From a virus: DNA of 38,886 nt. Under the pieces are notes generated by a model, which was not told the DNA's origin, searched no databases, and worked only from the letters and a program-made list of their open reading frames with translations. The DNA lies in IMG/VR virus record IMGVR_UViG_3300021963_000292, positions 1 through 38,886 of that record; one strand, 5' to 3'. Shown piece after piece: positions 28,736-37,152 of the stretch. The translations under genes were made by a program, and so were the position numbers. Numbering within the stretch: the stretch's first letter is position 1; every line of letters begins with the position of its first letter.

Positions 28736-31425
28736 TAAAAGTCTTCCGGCAAGTCTTCAGGATTAATCGTCTTGATTGACTTAGGATCAAGATCAATCGT
28801 CACGCTCGGCGCTGGTCCGACGGTGCTTTCGCCGGTCGTGTAATTAATCTCTTCCGGTGCGCTCAGATACTGGAACGCTTCGGACTGCATAATTTCCTGC
28901 TCTTGTTGCGGCGTTAATGCACCGGGCGCAACAGGTTTTGGAACAGCGGATACCGGCGGTAGTTCAGATGGCGCAGCGAACTGAGCCAGCGAGATCATCG
29001 CGGGGTTTAGAAGTGCTGGGTTCGAGATAAGTTCCGGCGTTTGGCCAGCCAAAGCCCGAATAGTACCCGGCTGGCGAAGAAGCGCCGATGTACCACGACC
29101 AGCAGCAAGTGAAGCCAACAACGCCAAGCCCTGATATTCTTCGGGGATTTGGTTCTGCTGTGCTGCGTAACCCAATCCAAGCAGACCCGCACCCTGCGCA
29201 TACGGAACCAATTGAGCGCCAGTGCGTGGGTTTGAGAACGCTTCTGTCGAACGACGAGCGGCAGAAAGACCTTCCGCAAGCTGCGTTGTCCGCGCGAGAA
29301 TATCCGGGTTAGTGCCGAGGATAGCCGCGTTTGTCGGATTGGACGGATCGACAGCGCCAAAAGCCCGCATCGGTGTAACTTCAGACAAAGCCTGATCGCC
29401 AATAGAGCCTTTAGCGGCTTTATCGATAAGCGCATAACGAGCCACGCCTTGGCCGTTTTCGCTAGCCAAACGCATAGTCGTTGCCGCCGTGCCTTCGTCC
29501 GCGTTTAGCAGGCCGTTGACAAATTTTTCGCCAGTATTTTCAATTTCAGTCGGCTTTAAACGACGGCCAACAACATCGTTAACCAGCTTTGTATCGCGGA
29601 ATGGCAAGACGTTTTCGGTAAAATAGCCTTGCGCGTTACGGAACGCAGTTGCCGCCTCCGGGTTTTGCGTTTCAAGGCGTGTCAGCCATGCGTCTGCATC
29701 GCGTGACAATGCCGAATAGACTTGGCTAAGAGCGGACGATTTAGCGCCACCTTTGCCGCTAGCCGCAGCAGCCCGTTCAGCTTCAGACACTGCTTGGCCG
29801 AAAGCCGTGTTCATTTTGCGGAAGTCATTGTAGCTGACAACCTGAGTGTCATCGGCTTTAGCAATCCGCATCATTAAATTCTTGACGCTTGTTGGCACAT
29901 CTGGATCACGAAGATAATTTGGAAATTCTTTAAGAAAGTTCGTTATTGACGCTTTAGCATTGGCTACCGCGATCTGATCCGTACCTTTTTTAAGGTTAAG
30001 TGCGGGCACGACTGCGTCATACAACGCACCCGCTTGCGCCTTTACGGATTTATATTGATCGCGCAAATCCTGAATAAGCATCTTGCCGAGGTCTTTCGGC
30101 GTTGCATTTTCAGAGATATTATATGGACGTGCGCTTTCGCGCAGACGCTCCACCGCAGCGCGTGCTTGCGCGTTCTGATCACCGAGATTACGCATACCCG
30201 AAAACGGAAGCATTTCGAGGATAGAAGTAAGACCACGCGTAAACCGCGCACCCGGATAGACATCCGCAGCAGTAACCTTGATGCCTTGCGCTTCCGCAGC
30301 CGCACGCTGGCGGATCGCATCACGCCCGGCTGGGGTTAGGGCATCCGTAAATGCGTTTTCAAGTTTACCGAGACCTTGGCCCGTAAGTGCGGACGTAGTA
30401 ACCGCTGCCGCAAGTTTGGCGTAAGGGTTCTGATCCGTAAGTTCGCCAACCGCACCAGACGCAAGACCCGCCGTAGTAGCCGCCGCCGCTTGTGCGCCCG
30501 GTTTGGCAATAACTTGTTGCGCCACTCGCTGAGTAACCGTCGGGGCCGCAGCCCGTGTGCCAGTCGCCAGCGCCTGTTGCGCTGCGCTAAGACCCGTCCG
30601 CGCCAAACGCTGCCCGCCACGAACAAGAAGCTGCTGAGCGGCTACGGGTGAAACATACTTGCCGCCTTCGACCAAAATACGCTCAGCGCCTGTTTGTGGC
30701 GTGGGTAGATTTAATTTTGCAGCGGCTGTACGGCCCATTTCAGACGGCAATTGCGGCAGATACTGTTTTGGGACACCAATGGCGCTATACGCTTGGTTCA
30801 AGAAATACTGAAGTGGATCGCCGACAAGACCAAAACCTTCGGCAATACCCTCGATCATAGAACGCGTGGCAAGGCCCGTTCCGCGCTTAGCTTGCTCCGC
30901 CAACGTCGGGGGCTTGGGGGCTTTTGGCTTAGGCTTGTCTCCTGCAAAGCGAACGTCTTTAAGCTGCACGCCGTTATTAGAGGTAGGAGCCTTCGCCATA
31001 TCAGCACTCAACTTAGAAGGAACAGGGACCGGAGCACCGGGATTGGGGTTGCGTGCGCTAACAAAATTAACGTAATCGCGCGTTTCTTTTATATTTGGTA
31101 CTTTATTACCTGCGTTCCGGACATTGGTAGGGCCGGTGTTGTACGCAGCCGCAGCTAAAGCGGCATCCCCCTTGAAGGTACGCAGAAGTTCATTCAGTAG
31201 TTTAGCGGCCCCTTCCATATTTTGGCGGGGGTCGTTGATGTCTTTGACGCCTAATGACCTAGCCGTAGCAGGCATAAGCTGCATATGGCCTTTTGCCCCG
31301 GCAGGAGATGTTCGCACATCCTTGCCAGACTTTGTTTCTTTTTCGTAGATGGCACGAGCAAGCCAGCGCGGAACGCCGTATTTGTCCGCCATCTGATCTA
31401 GATAGGGGCGATAGTCCGTTGCCAT
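28735..31425 (-). CDS. Internal virion protein with lytic transglycosylase domain
   Basis: The protein has 896 aa. Residues 1-130 form an SLT domain: YGVPRWLARAIYEKETKSG with probable catalytic Glu30, SPAGAKGHMQLMPATARSLG, and AAAAYNTGP. The usual Q-E-S around the glutamate is K-E-T here. The rest is long, Ala/Gln-rich and helical, as in ejection proteins that enter the cell with the DNA and open the peptidoglycan. It follows two other internal proteins, each overlapping by one base. Confidence 0.88.
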   Translation of the reverse strand: MATDYRPYLDQMADKYGVPRWLARAIYEKETKSGKDVRTSPAGAKGHMQLMPATARSLGVKDINDPRQNMEGAAKLLNELLRTFKGDAALAAAAYNTGPTNVRNAGNKVPNIKETRDYVNFVSARNPNPGAPVPVPSKLSADMAKAPTSNNGVQLKDVRFAGDKPKPKAPKPPTLAEQAKRGTGLATRSMIEGIAEGFGLVGDPLQYFLNQAYSAIGVPKQYLPQLPSEMGRTAAAKLNLPTPQTGAERILVEGGKYVSPVAAQQLLVRGGQRLARTGLSAAQQALATGTRAAAPTVTQRVAQQVIAKPGAQAAAATTAGLASGAVGELTDQNPYAKLAAAVTTSALTGQGLGKLENAFTDALTPAGRDAIRQRAAAEAQGIKVTAADVYPGARFTRGLTSILEMLPFSGMRNLGDQNAQARAAVERLRESARPYNISENATPKDLGKMLIQDLRDQYKSVKAQAGALYDAVVPALNLKKGTDQIAVANAKASITNFLKEFPNYLRDPDVPTSVKNLMMRIAKADDTQVVSYNDFRKMNTAFGQAVSEAERAAAASGKGGAKSSALSQVYSALSRDADAWLTRLETQNPEAATAFRNAQGYFTENVLPFRDTKLVNDVVGRRLKPTEIENTGEKFVNGLLNADEGTAATTMRLASENGQGVARYALIDKAAKGSIGDQALSEVTPMRAFGAVDPSNPTNAAILGTNPDILARTTQLAEGLSAARRSTEAFSNPRTGAQLVPYAQGAGLLGLGYAAQQNQIPEEYQGLALLASLAAGRGTSALLRQPGTIRALAGQTPELISNPALLNPAMISLAQFAAPSELPPVSAVPKPVAPGALTPQQEQEIMQSEAFQYLSAPEEINYTTGESTVGPAPSVTIDLDPKSIKTINPEDLPEDF

Positions 31426-32810
31426 TAGTTAAGGAAAATCCGTTGGCCGTTCTTGGTCTGCACGAAATATACCTTTTTATTCGTGCGCTTGTCTACACCT
31501 TGGCCCAACTTAATAGCGCCCGTTGCGACAGCGGATTTAACAAATGTTGGATCGCCAAGAACACCAAGACGACCCTCACGGGTTTTACTCCACGCCTCCA
31601 GAGCCATCCCCGGATCACCCTTATACCGACCAAGGAAATTGTTAAACGAAATATCTCGGCGTAACACGGCGGTTTCCATAGCTGAAATCAATCTGTTACC
31701 CGCCGGAGTATTGGTCATTTGCTGGCCGATAGACCCTAACAAGGCAGCATCCCGGTCCGTCTGCGGCCCTTTTTGCGCTGCCAATCGCTCCGCCAAAACT
31801 TGTTTGCGCAGATTTGTAAAAGCAGTCGCGTTGGACACAGAGGCTTGCGCCGCTGGGTTGTTTTCTAGACCAAAAGCCACAAGCCACGATTGTGCTGCGT
31901 TTTTATATTCAGCTAACTTACCCGTTGCGAGTGATTGACTGAGCGCGTCCATTGCCTGAACTTGCGGCAGGCGCTGCTGCGCGGCAAACGCAGACGCCTG
32001 AGAAGTTGTCAGCAAGTCCTTGAACGCAGCAGTACGCGCCTCGATGTTACCTTTTTCGCCCTCTGATAAACCAGTAACGCCCATACCCGGAACCGGACCC
32101 AGCGGCGATCCAGAAGGCACATTGCTGCCTGCGCCACCGGTTGGCGCGCCCGGTGCAGGAGCCGCGCCCCCGCCTTGCGGAGCCTGCGCTTTGGCCCAAG
32201 CAGCCGCATTTGCAAAGCCTTCTGCCTGCCAACGTGGCAGTTCAAATGGCTGCTTAGTGACCGGGTTCAAACCTTTAACGAGATCAAACGCAGATTTACC
32301 AGCAGTGGAAGCAAAAGCAGTCGTAAGTGCTCCGGCCGGAGTATATTGCGCGATCCCCGCCGCTTGTTCCCGCAACGCTTTTGCGCCTTCAAGATCACCA
32401 AGCGCCAACGCTTGCGCTGAAAGCGCGTATAGGTCTTCCGGCGTGAGAGGTTGACCTTGCGGGCCAGCCGCAACGCCCGTTGCTGCTTGTTCAAAAATCG
32501 GCTTCAACTTAGCCTTGCGCGCAGCATCAGCCTGAAGTTGTCCTAACTGAACCTTGGTCTGCATCTCTTGCAACTTCGATTGCTGCAAGTTTTGCAAAAC
32601 TTCCTGCGGCGAGGTCTTGCTGCCACGAGAAACAGATTTGAGAAGCGCACCAAGCGCAATCAGCTTATCCCCGCCGGTCAACGACCCGGAGATGTCGCCG
32701 CTTGCAAGCTTGGAGAGCATTGTCGCCTGCTCTTCGTCAATCGCAGACGCGTCGCCTTTAATTTTAGTTGGCGAAATAAGACCGCCAAATAGACCACGAG
32801 GCTCGGCCAT
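31425..32810 (-). CDS. Putative internal virion (ejection) protein
   Basis: The protein has 461 aa and starts MAEPRGLFGGLISPTKIKGD. It is Ala/Gln/Leu-rich and helical (QNLQQSKLQEMQTKVQLGQL), with a Gly/Pro-rich linker near the middle (GGGAAPAPGAPTGGAGSNVP). No enzyme motif is seen. It sits between a Gln-rich protein and the transglycosylase, one-base overlaps on both sides, matching the three-protein ejection cluster of podoviruses. Role inferred from context. Confidence 0.75.
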   Translation of the reverse strand: MAEPRGLFGGLISPTKIKGDASAIDEEQATMLSKLASGDISGSLTGGDKLIALGALLKSVSRGSKTSPQEVLQNLQQSKLQEMQTKVQLGQLQADAARKAKLKPIFEQAATGVAAGPQGQPLTPEDLYALSAQALALGDLEGAKALREQAAGIAQYTPAGALTTAFASTAGKSAFDLVKGLNPVTKQPFELPRWQAEGFANAAAWAKAQAPQGGGAAPAPGAPTGGAGSNVPSGSPLGPVPGMGVTGLSEGEKGNIEARTAAFKDLLTTSQASAFAAQQRLPQVQAMDALSQSLATGKLAEYKNAAQSWLVAFGLENNPAAQASVSNATAFTNLRKQVLAERLAAQKGPQTDRDAALLGSIGQQMTNTPAGNRLISAMETAVLRRDISFNNFLGRYKGDPGMALEAWSKTREGRLGVLGDPTFVKSAVATGAIKLGQGVDKRTNKKVYFVQTKNGQRIFLN

Positions 32811-33697
32811 CAGATCAGCCCTCCAAGGAATTTCTTAACAGTGCCTGTGCCAAAAATCTTATCGAGACCGCCAGCAACACCAAGAACATCACCTGCCGTA
32901 CCAAAGAAACCGCCACCGGGGGAAACTTGGGTCTGAGTGCTAGTGACAGGTGACGGAAGGCCGGTAGACCCCGCAAGCAAAGTTTGAAGCTGCTGCTGCG
33001 GATACGCACGCTGCGCTTGGAAGTCCTGATAGGCCAACTCAAGATTACGCTGCGCCATGTCGCGCTGAGCCTGACCAGATGCGGCCAGCATGTTGGCGTA
33101 GGTCTGTTGATTGCCGAGAGCCTGCTGGCCGTATTCTGCAAGTGCCCTGCCGCCCGCAAGCTGCTGACCCGGCAGACCTTGTGCAAACCCAGCGGCTTGC
33201 GTGTACCCACGATTATAGAGATCAGCCAACGTCTGCGCCGTGTTCAAGTCCTGCTCACCCGCAAGCTGCGCTTCATATACGCCACGACGTTCGTTGCCAA
33301 ATGCCCGCGAAGAAGCCATCTGAGCCTTGGTCGCAGCGTCACGTTCGGCGCGGTTCTGCGCAAGGCGAGCCATCGTAGCATCAATGACGCTGGTCTGGAA
33401 CGGGGACATGAACCCAGACACATCTTGCTGAAACTGCTGCGGAGAATAACCTGCTGCGCGCTGCGCGATGTCCGTTGCCTGCTGAAGCTGTTGCGCGCCA
33501 ACTTGATTTGTTGCGGCCTGCTCGGCGGTCTGAAACGCCTGCATTTCCTGCGGGCGGAAGCCAGCGATGCGCGGCCCCTGATATGCCTGATAGGGCTGCG
33601 CCGCTACCTGCTGCGCAAACTGATAGTTGCGCGACAAAATATCCTGAATAAACGGATTGAGTGCCTGCGCTGTAGTGGTCGTTGTCGTTTCAGCCAT
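32810..33697 (-). CDS. Gln/Ala-rich putative internal virion protein
   Basis: The protein has 295 aa and starts MAETTTTTTAQALNPFIQDI. Long Gln/Ala-rich helices follow (QQLQQATDIAQRAAGYSPQQ, RQAQRDMA-like segments), then a Gly-rich end with GGGFFGTAGDVLGVAGGLDK. The composition is typical of ejection or core proteins. It is the first of three coupled genes ending with the transglycosylase. The weak ribosome site (CGGGGG) before the ATG is noted. Function inferred from context. Confidence 0.75.
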   Translation of the reverse strand: MAETTTTTTAQALNPFIQDILSRNYQFAQQVAAQPYQAYQGPRIAGFRPQEMQAFQTAEQAATNQVGAQQLQQATDIAQRAAGYSPQQFQQDVSGFMSPFQTSVIDATMARLAQNRAERDAATKAQMASSRAFGNERRGVYEAQLAGEQDLNTAQTLADLYNRGYTQAAGFAQGLPGQQLAGGRALAEYGQQALGNQQTYANMLAASGQAQRDMAQRNLELAYQDFQAQRAYPQQQLQTLLAGSTGLPSPVTSTQTQVSPGGGFFGTAGDVLGVAGGLDKIFGTGTVKKFLGGLI

Positions 33698-33767
33698 TAA
33701 AACCCCCGAACGGACTAGCCGCCTAATCCTTCGTTCTTAACACAAAGATAAAACAATTGACAGCCCA

Positions 33768-33983
33768 TTAGACGTGACCTGCCTTTACTTGTTCGGAATG
33801 CGTAATGTAGATGTAGACGTGATGTCCGTCTTCATCAACCATTAGCAATCGGGCTGGCGGGTGAATAAACACATCTTCACCCATCGTATATTTACTATTC
33901 ATTGCCTGCTCGATCAAACGATTACGCTGCGCCTCGTAAAGCGGATCGTATTGTGCGGGAGGCGGCGGTAGTTTCAGCCTCAT
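33768..33983 (-). CDS. 71-aa hypothetical late protein
   Basis: The protein starts MRLKLPPPPAQYDPLYEAQR and contains RLLMVDEDGHHVYIYITHSE. The ATG at 33983 is preferred to a more upstream in-frame start because it overlaps the previous stop as ATGA. It lies between the nozzle-like protein and the ejection proteins. It may be a small tail component, with no motif in support. Confidence 0.7.
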   Translation of the reverse strand: MRLKLPPPPAQYDPLYEAQRNRLIEQAMNSKYTMGEDVFIHPPARLLMVDEDGHHVYIYITHSEQVKAGHV

Positions 33984-35461
33984 CGACGACCGCCGGGGAT
34001 TGCGTTGAGCCGCTGCGTTCCAACACGCCAATCTGAATTATTGACGGCTGTCACCTTCATCTGGATTTGACGCCCATTGAAGCGAACCGATGTTGGGTTC
34101 GTCAGACTATACGGGCCGAACGTCTGCTTGTCGCCGTTCGGATAATAGCGAGAAGAGAAGGTCGCAGTGACTTCGCCTTGGTTGCGTTCGTCCGGGATCA
34201 TCTCGTTGATATACAAGATGTTATCGCCCTGTCCAATCTGCACCGGACCTGTCTCGGCGTACACGCTTTCCGTACCGTGGTTCGTGCCAATCTCGTGGTC
34301 GTAGATATAGCCGTCGTCGCTCACCATAAGGGGGTTGGCAAAGACACCGCGATCAATACCAGCAGAGCGGCCCAGAGAGCCAATCGACCAATTATTCTGC
34401 GCATAGTTCCAAATGACATAGCGGTTATTCTCTTGGCTAGACGCAGATGGATAGAAGAACCATACCTCATCAAACTGAGAGTTATTTACGGCATATGCCT
34501 TGCTGATCTGCGCTTGGTTAATGTCGGAGAACACATAGTCCGACACTTCACAGGGAACGGCCTTGACGTAGCCGTCATACATATAGAAGCCGCGTGAACC
34601 CATCCAGACAGCAAAGTTATCCTGAACGGCAATTGCGTTCGGCCCAGCAAGGCCGCAAGCGCGTCCGGCAAACTCAGATGTATATACAAATGGCTGGCCG
34701 ACATAGGAGACGATGTGCGCGTCAATGTCCGTAAGAACCAGAACCTGACCGCGAACACGCTTGGCTGTGATGATCTTGCCACCCGTCTGCAACTCAAGGC
34801 TGCCCGCAAGGTTCGTGGAGGCTGGCGTCCAGACAGTGTTATTCTCAAGGTCAGACCATGCAATCTTGCGCGGATTGCCAGATGCACCAAGGGCAAACAT
34901 CGAGCGTTCGTTCGTGACGAGCACGCCTGTGTTAGATGTCGGCGCATTCGTTACGACAGCGGCAACAGTCGGCGTTGTCGTGTCCAACTGCCACTCGTAA
35001 ATCTTGCCGTCATAGTTTGAGCAGCCGACGAGATATTCGCCCCATGTGTCGAGCGTCCAAGTCGTGGCGGGCGTCACAGAGCCAACGTCTGGGCGAGGTG
35101 TGCCGTAATAGCCAGCACTGTAAAGACCGACGCCATAGCCACCACCGACAGACGCATTGGCATTGCCGGGAACAAACCCAACAGGCGTAATGTCCACGAT
35201 TACGGAAGACTGTGTGATGGCGTAAAGTTTGGAATGCGTTCCGACAGAGATGTAGCGAGTGGCGTTATTCGAGCGCCATGCAATCATGCCACGGGCTTTA
35301 CCCGTCAGAGCTGTAGATGTTCTCGCCTGCCAGCCACCGACGGGACGCATCATCCCCTCAACCCAGCGCACAAGGTTCACATCATACCAACGGCCCGCAC
35401 TATCAAGTTCGGTTCCGTTGCGGTAAACACCCGGCGGGATACTGATAGGAATGAGCGCCAT
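33980..35461 (-). CDS. Tail nozzle / DNA-stabilisation-like protein
   Basis: The protein has 493 aa and starts MALIPISIPPGVYRNGTELD, then RWYDVNLVRWVEGMMRPVGG. Repeated beta-strand segments (TWTLDTWGEYLVGCSNYDGK, NFAVWMGSRGFYMYDG, VSDDGYIYDHEIG) suggest a propeller-like beta structure. This pattern recurs in podovirus proteins that cap the portal channel, comparable to P22 gp10 or the nozzle. It is in the tail region between spanins and ejection proteins. Assignment is by recalled pattern and position. Confidence 0.72.
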   Translation of the reverse strand: MALIPISIPPGVYRNGTELDSAGRWYDVNLVRWVEGMMRPVGGWQARTSTALTGKARGMIAWRSNNATRYISVGTHSKLYAITQSSVIVDITPVGFVPGNANASVGGGYGVGLYSAGYYGTPRPDVGSVTPATTWTLDTWGEYLVGCSNYDGKIYEWQLDTTTPTVAAVVTNAPTSNTGVLVTNERSMFALGASGNPRKIAWSDLENNTVWTPASTNLAGSLELQTGGKIITAKRVRGQVLVLTDIDAHIVSYVGQPFVYTSEFAGRACGLAGPNAIAVQDNFAVWMGSRGFYMYDGYVKAVPCEVSDYVFSDINQAQISKAYAVNNSQFDEVWFFYPSASSQENNRYVIWNYAQNNWSIGSLGRSAGIDRGVFANPLMVSDDGYIYDHEIGTNHGTESVYAETGPVQIGQGDNILYINEMIPDERNQGEVTATFSSRYYPNGDKQTFGPYSLTNPTSVRFNGRQIQMKVTAVNNSDWRVGTQRLNAIPGGRR

Positions 35462-35495
35462 TTAACTACCTGTGCGTAAGACTAAGGTTCTTATA

Positions 35496-35849
35496 TCACT
35501 TCTTGGGGGTTTTTACAGCCTCTTCCCATGCTTCTATTGTTCGGCGGTGGCGTAAAGCGCAGTCCCCATATTTTGCAATTATTTCCACTTCCCAGATAGC
35601 GCGTTCAGGATCGGTCAGCGTTGAAGGCGGATTTGGCAGCGGCGGGCAGTTACTTGCTAGGTTCGCTGGCGGCAGCGGCATTGGCACGATTGACACCGCC
35701 CTCGAGCAGCCCGACAACACGGGCATCAGGAACACAATCAGCAGGGACAGCAGGAAGAGTTTTGTAAATCTCGCGTATCGTCTGCTTTTCTCCGGCGACC
35801 ACCACATCGGCTTGATCTCGCTCGGCTTGGTAAAGCGTAGAAACCTCAT
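35496..35849 (-). CDS. Outer-membrane spanin lipoprotein (Rz1-like)
   Basis: The protein has 117 aa. A signal sequence (FTKLFLLSLLIVFLMPVLSGC) ends in a lipobox LSGC with Cys48 as lipid site, followed by a Pro-rich segment (VPMPLPPANL, PPLPNPPSTL). Its 5' part lies inside the Rz gene in another frame, the classical Rz/Rz1 arrangement. ATG 35849 follows AAGGAAAGATAG. With the inner-membrane spanin it would fuse the two membranes at lysis of a Gram-negative host. Confidence 0.88.
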   Translation of the reverse strand: MRFLRFTKPSEIKPMWWSPEKSRRYARFTKLFLLSLLIVFLMPVLSGCSRAVSIVPMPLPPANLASNCPPLPNPPSTLTDPERAIWEVEIIAKYGDCALRHRRTIEAWEEAVKTPKK

Positions 35850-36009
35850 CTATCTTTCCTTGCATTTGCTGGCGTTGCTTCTCAGCCTTTTCCAGAGCCG
35901 CAGCATAAGCGGCGTCGCACTGCCAGTCTTTGATTTTCCATCCGGCGGTGAGGCCAATAGCAAGAGCGCCTGCCGCCACATAGCCCATGATCGGATTAAT
36001 CGGCCCCAT
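35650..36009 (-). CDS. Inner-membrane spanin (Rz-like)
   Basis: The protein has 119 aa. One N-terminal membrane span (MGYVAAGALAIGLTAGW) is followed by a periplasmic coiled coil (AALEKAEKQRQQMQGKIDEV, YQAERDQADVVV). The C-terminal half overlaps the Rz1-like lipoprotein gene. It overlaps the holin gene by 14 nt. The set of endolysin, holin, Rz and Rz1 forms a complete lysis cassette. Confidence 0.85.
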   Translation of the reverse strand: MGPINPIMGYVAAGALAIGLTAGWKIKDWQCDAAYAAALEKAEKQRQQMQGKIDEVSTLYQAERDQADVVVAGEKQTIREIYKTLPAVPADCVPDARVVGLLEGGVNRANAAAASEPSK

Positions 36010-36217
36010 TTATCTTGCCCCATTCGCGCACCGCAAAAATTGTCGCACAAGATGCGATTGTCGCCGCCAAATCAGTAAGTGATATTGGAGACTTTGTAAT
36101 CATCGGCAGCACGACAGCGTTAACGATAACGCCAACCGCAATCCCAATGCACGTTACTGGCCTCCACCAAACGCGGACACGTTCAAGCAGGGCGGCTTCA
36201 AGTTCTTTAATTGTCAT
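35996..36217 (-). CDS. Holin
   Basis: The protein has 73 aa. It starts MTIKELEAALLERVRVWWRP, then two probable membrane spans (PVTCIGIAVGVIVNAVVLPM and LTDLAATIASCATIFAV), and ends REWGKINGAD. Size and topology fit a small class II-type holin. It overlaps the endolysin stop by 4 nt and the spanin start by 14 nt. It would control timing of lysis by permeabilising the inner membrane. Confidence 0.8.
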   Translation of the reverse strand: MTIKELEAALLERVRVWWRPVTCIGIAVGVIVNAVVLPMITKSPISLTDLAATIASCATIFAVREWGKINGAD

Positions 36218-36606
36218 TTTGGATCAGGGTATTTAACATGAGGAAGCTCCCAATGCGGGCCATCCTTAAAGGAAACCCAATCACCACCCCAAGTAATCGG
36301 AATATTCTCTAGCTTGGCGGCTTCCTTCATAGCATTTTCGACATGATCAAATAGCGGCCAATCCCAACGGATTTTGCCCGCAACGTAAGGGGCAATGTCA
36401 ACCGCAAAGCCATGAATGTGGCGTGAGCGCATCGTCTTGGTTGCGCCCTTAGCGTAAAGCTCCCTTTGACGCGACACAGAACGCAGTCCTTCAATGACTG
36501 TAAAGTCGATGTTGGAGATGCTGATTGCACGTTTAACGACGCGCACCAAATCAGGATGCACACCGCGAAGGTTTAGCAGTGAACGTGGGCCTAGTTTGAA
36601 AGCCAT
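36214..36606 (-). CDS. Endolysin, M15 L-Ala-D-Glu-type peptidase
   Basis: The protein has 130 aa. The M15/VanY zinc site is complete: SRHIHGFAVD gives His63 and Asp70, and KDGPHWEL gives His118. The N-terminal part has FTVIEGLRSVSRQRELYAKG, the usual substrate-side segment of T5-type endolysins. There is no signal peptide, so export depends on the holin. Its ATG overlaps the stop of the upstream membrane coiled-coil gene (TAATG). Confidence 0.92.
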   Translation of the reverse strand: MAFKLGPRSLLNLRGVHPDLVRVVKRAISISNIDFTVIEGLRSVSRQRELYAKGATKTMRSRHIHGFAVDIAPYVAGKIRWDWPLFDHVENAMKEAAKLENIPITWGGDWVSFKDGPHWELPHVKYPDPK

Positions 36607-36824
36607 TATCTGTCAGCCTTATGGTCCAGCTTATCTTCAATCCGGCGTAGGTGCATCATCACCTCGTCAAACTTCTTGTCGATGGCGTTGAACTTCTCTT
36701 CCCCATAATCCAGCTTCGTCTCAAGAATTGCGAGACGATTGCTTAACTGCGTCCACACGCCAACAAGGCCGAAGACACCAGCGATTAGAGTTAGAAGCGT
36801 ATCAAGTCCGAAGCTCATGTCCAT
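36606..36824 (-). CDS. Membrane coiled-coil protein next to lysis genes
   Basis: The protein has 72 aa. One hydrophobic span (LLTLIAGVFGLVGVWTQL) is followed by a coiled coil (RLAILETKLDYGEEKFNAID, DKLDHKADR). It resembles XhlA-like or holin-associated phage proteins (recalled), with the span at the N-terminus. One-base overlap with the endolysin suggests a role in lysis, perhaps as holin partner or antiholin. Confidence 0.7.
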   Translation of the reverse strand: MDMSFGLDTLLTLIAGVFGLVGVWTQLSNRLAILETKLDYGEEKFNAIDKKFDEVMMHLRRIEDKLDHKADR

Positions 36825-36836
36825 CGACGAGAAGCC

Positions 36837-37151
36837 TTACCAAGGAAGCGCGGGTTGAACGACAGGCGGGTTAATCTGATCGTCGATCTGCTGCGCGACG
36901 TTGGCTTCTGTTGCTTCAACAGCTTCTTCGCCAAGAGCGGCCTTCACCCAACCAACAACCTGTGCTTCGGTCAGGCTGGCGTAAGGAACAAACGCTGCTT
37001 CTGGATCAAGCGTCAGTCCTTGAGCGCCGTAGACGCGGCCAGAGTGATCGCCTTGGGTATCGACGCATTCCCAGTGGACAGTGAAGACAACATCAGAGTT
37101 GCCTTCGTAGTCGGGATAGCAGTCCATTTGTAAGACATTCCAGTTTGCCAT
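36837..37151 (-). CDS. Conserved phage protein (DUF7936-like)
   Basis: The protein has 104 aa. It starts MANWNVLQMDCYPDYEGNSD, then VVFTVHWECV, and ends QIDDQINPPVVQPALPW, a pattern recalled from a widespread phage family without known function, often near fibre genes. ATG 37151 follows GAAGGA within the end of the fibre gene, giving a one-base gap. Longer in-frame starts lack a ribosome site. It may be a tail or fibre-related accessory. Confidence 0.78.
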   Translation of the reverse strand: MANWNVLQMDCYPDYEGNSDVVFTVHWECVDTQGDHSGRVYGAQGLTLDPEAAFVPYASLTEAQVVGWVKAALGEEAVEATEANVAQQIDDQINPPVVQPALPW

Positions 37152-37152
37152 T

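Noticed and set aside
33698-33767. Possible terminator or promoter between the 71-aa gene and the Gln-rich gene
   Set aside because: The stem is interrupted by a bulge, only four T follow, and no convincing -35/-10 pair is present.
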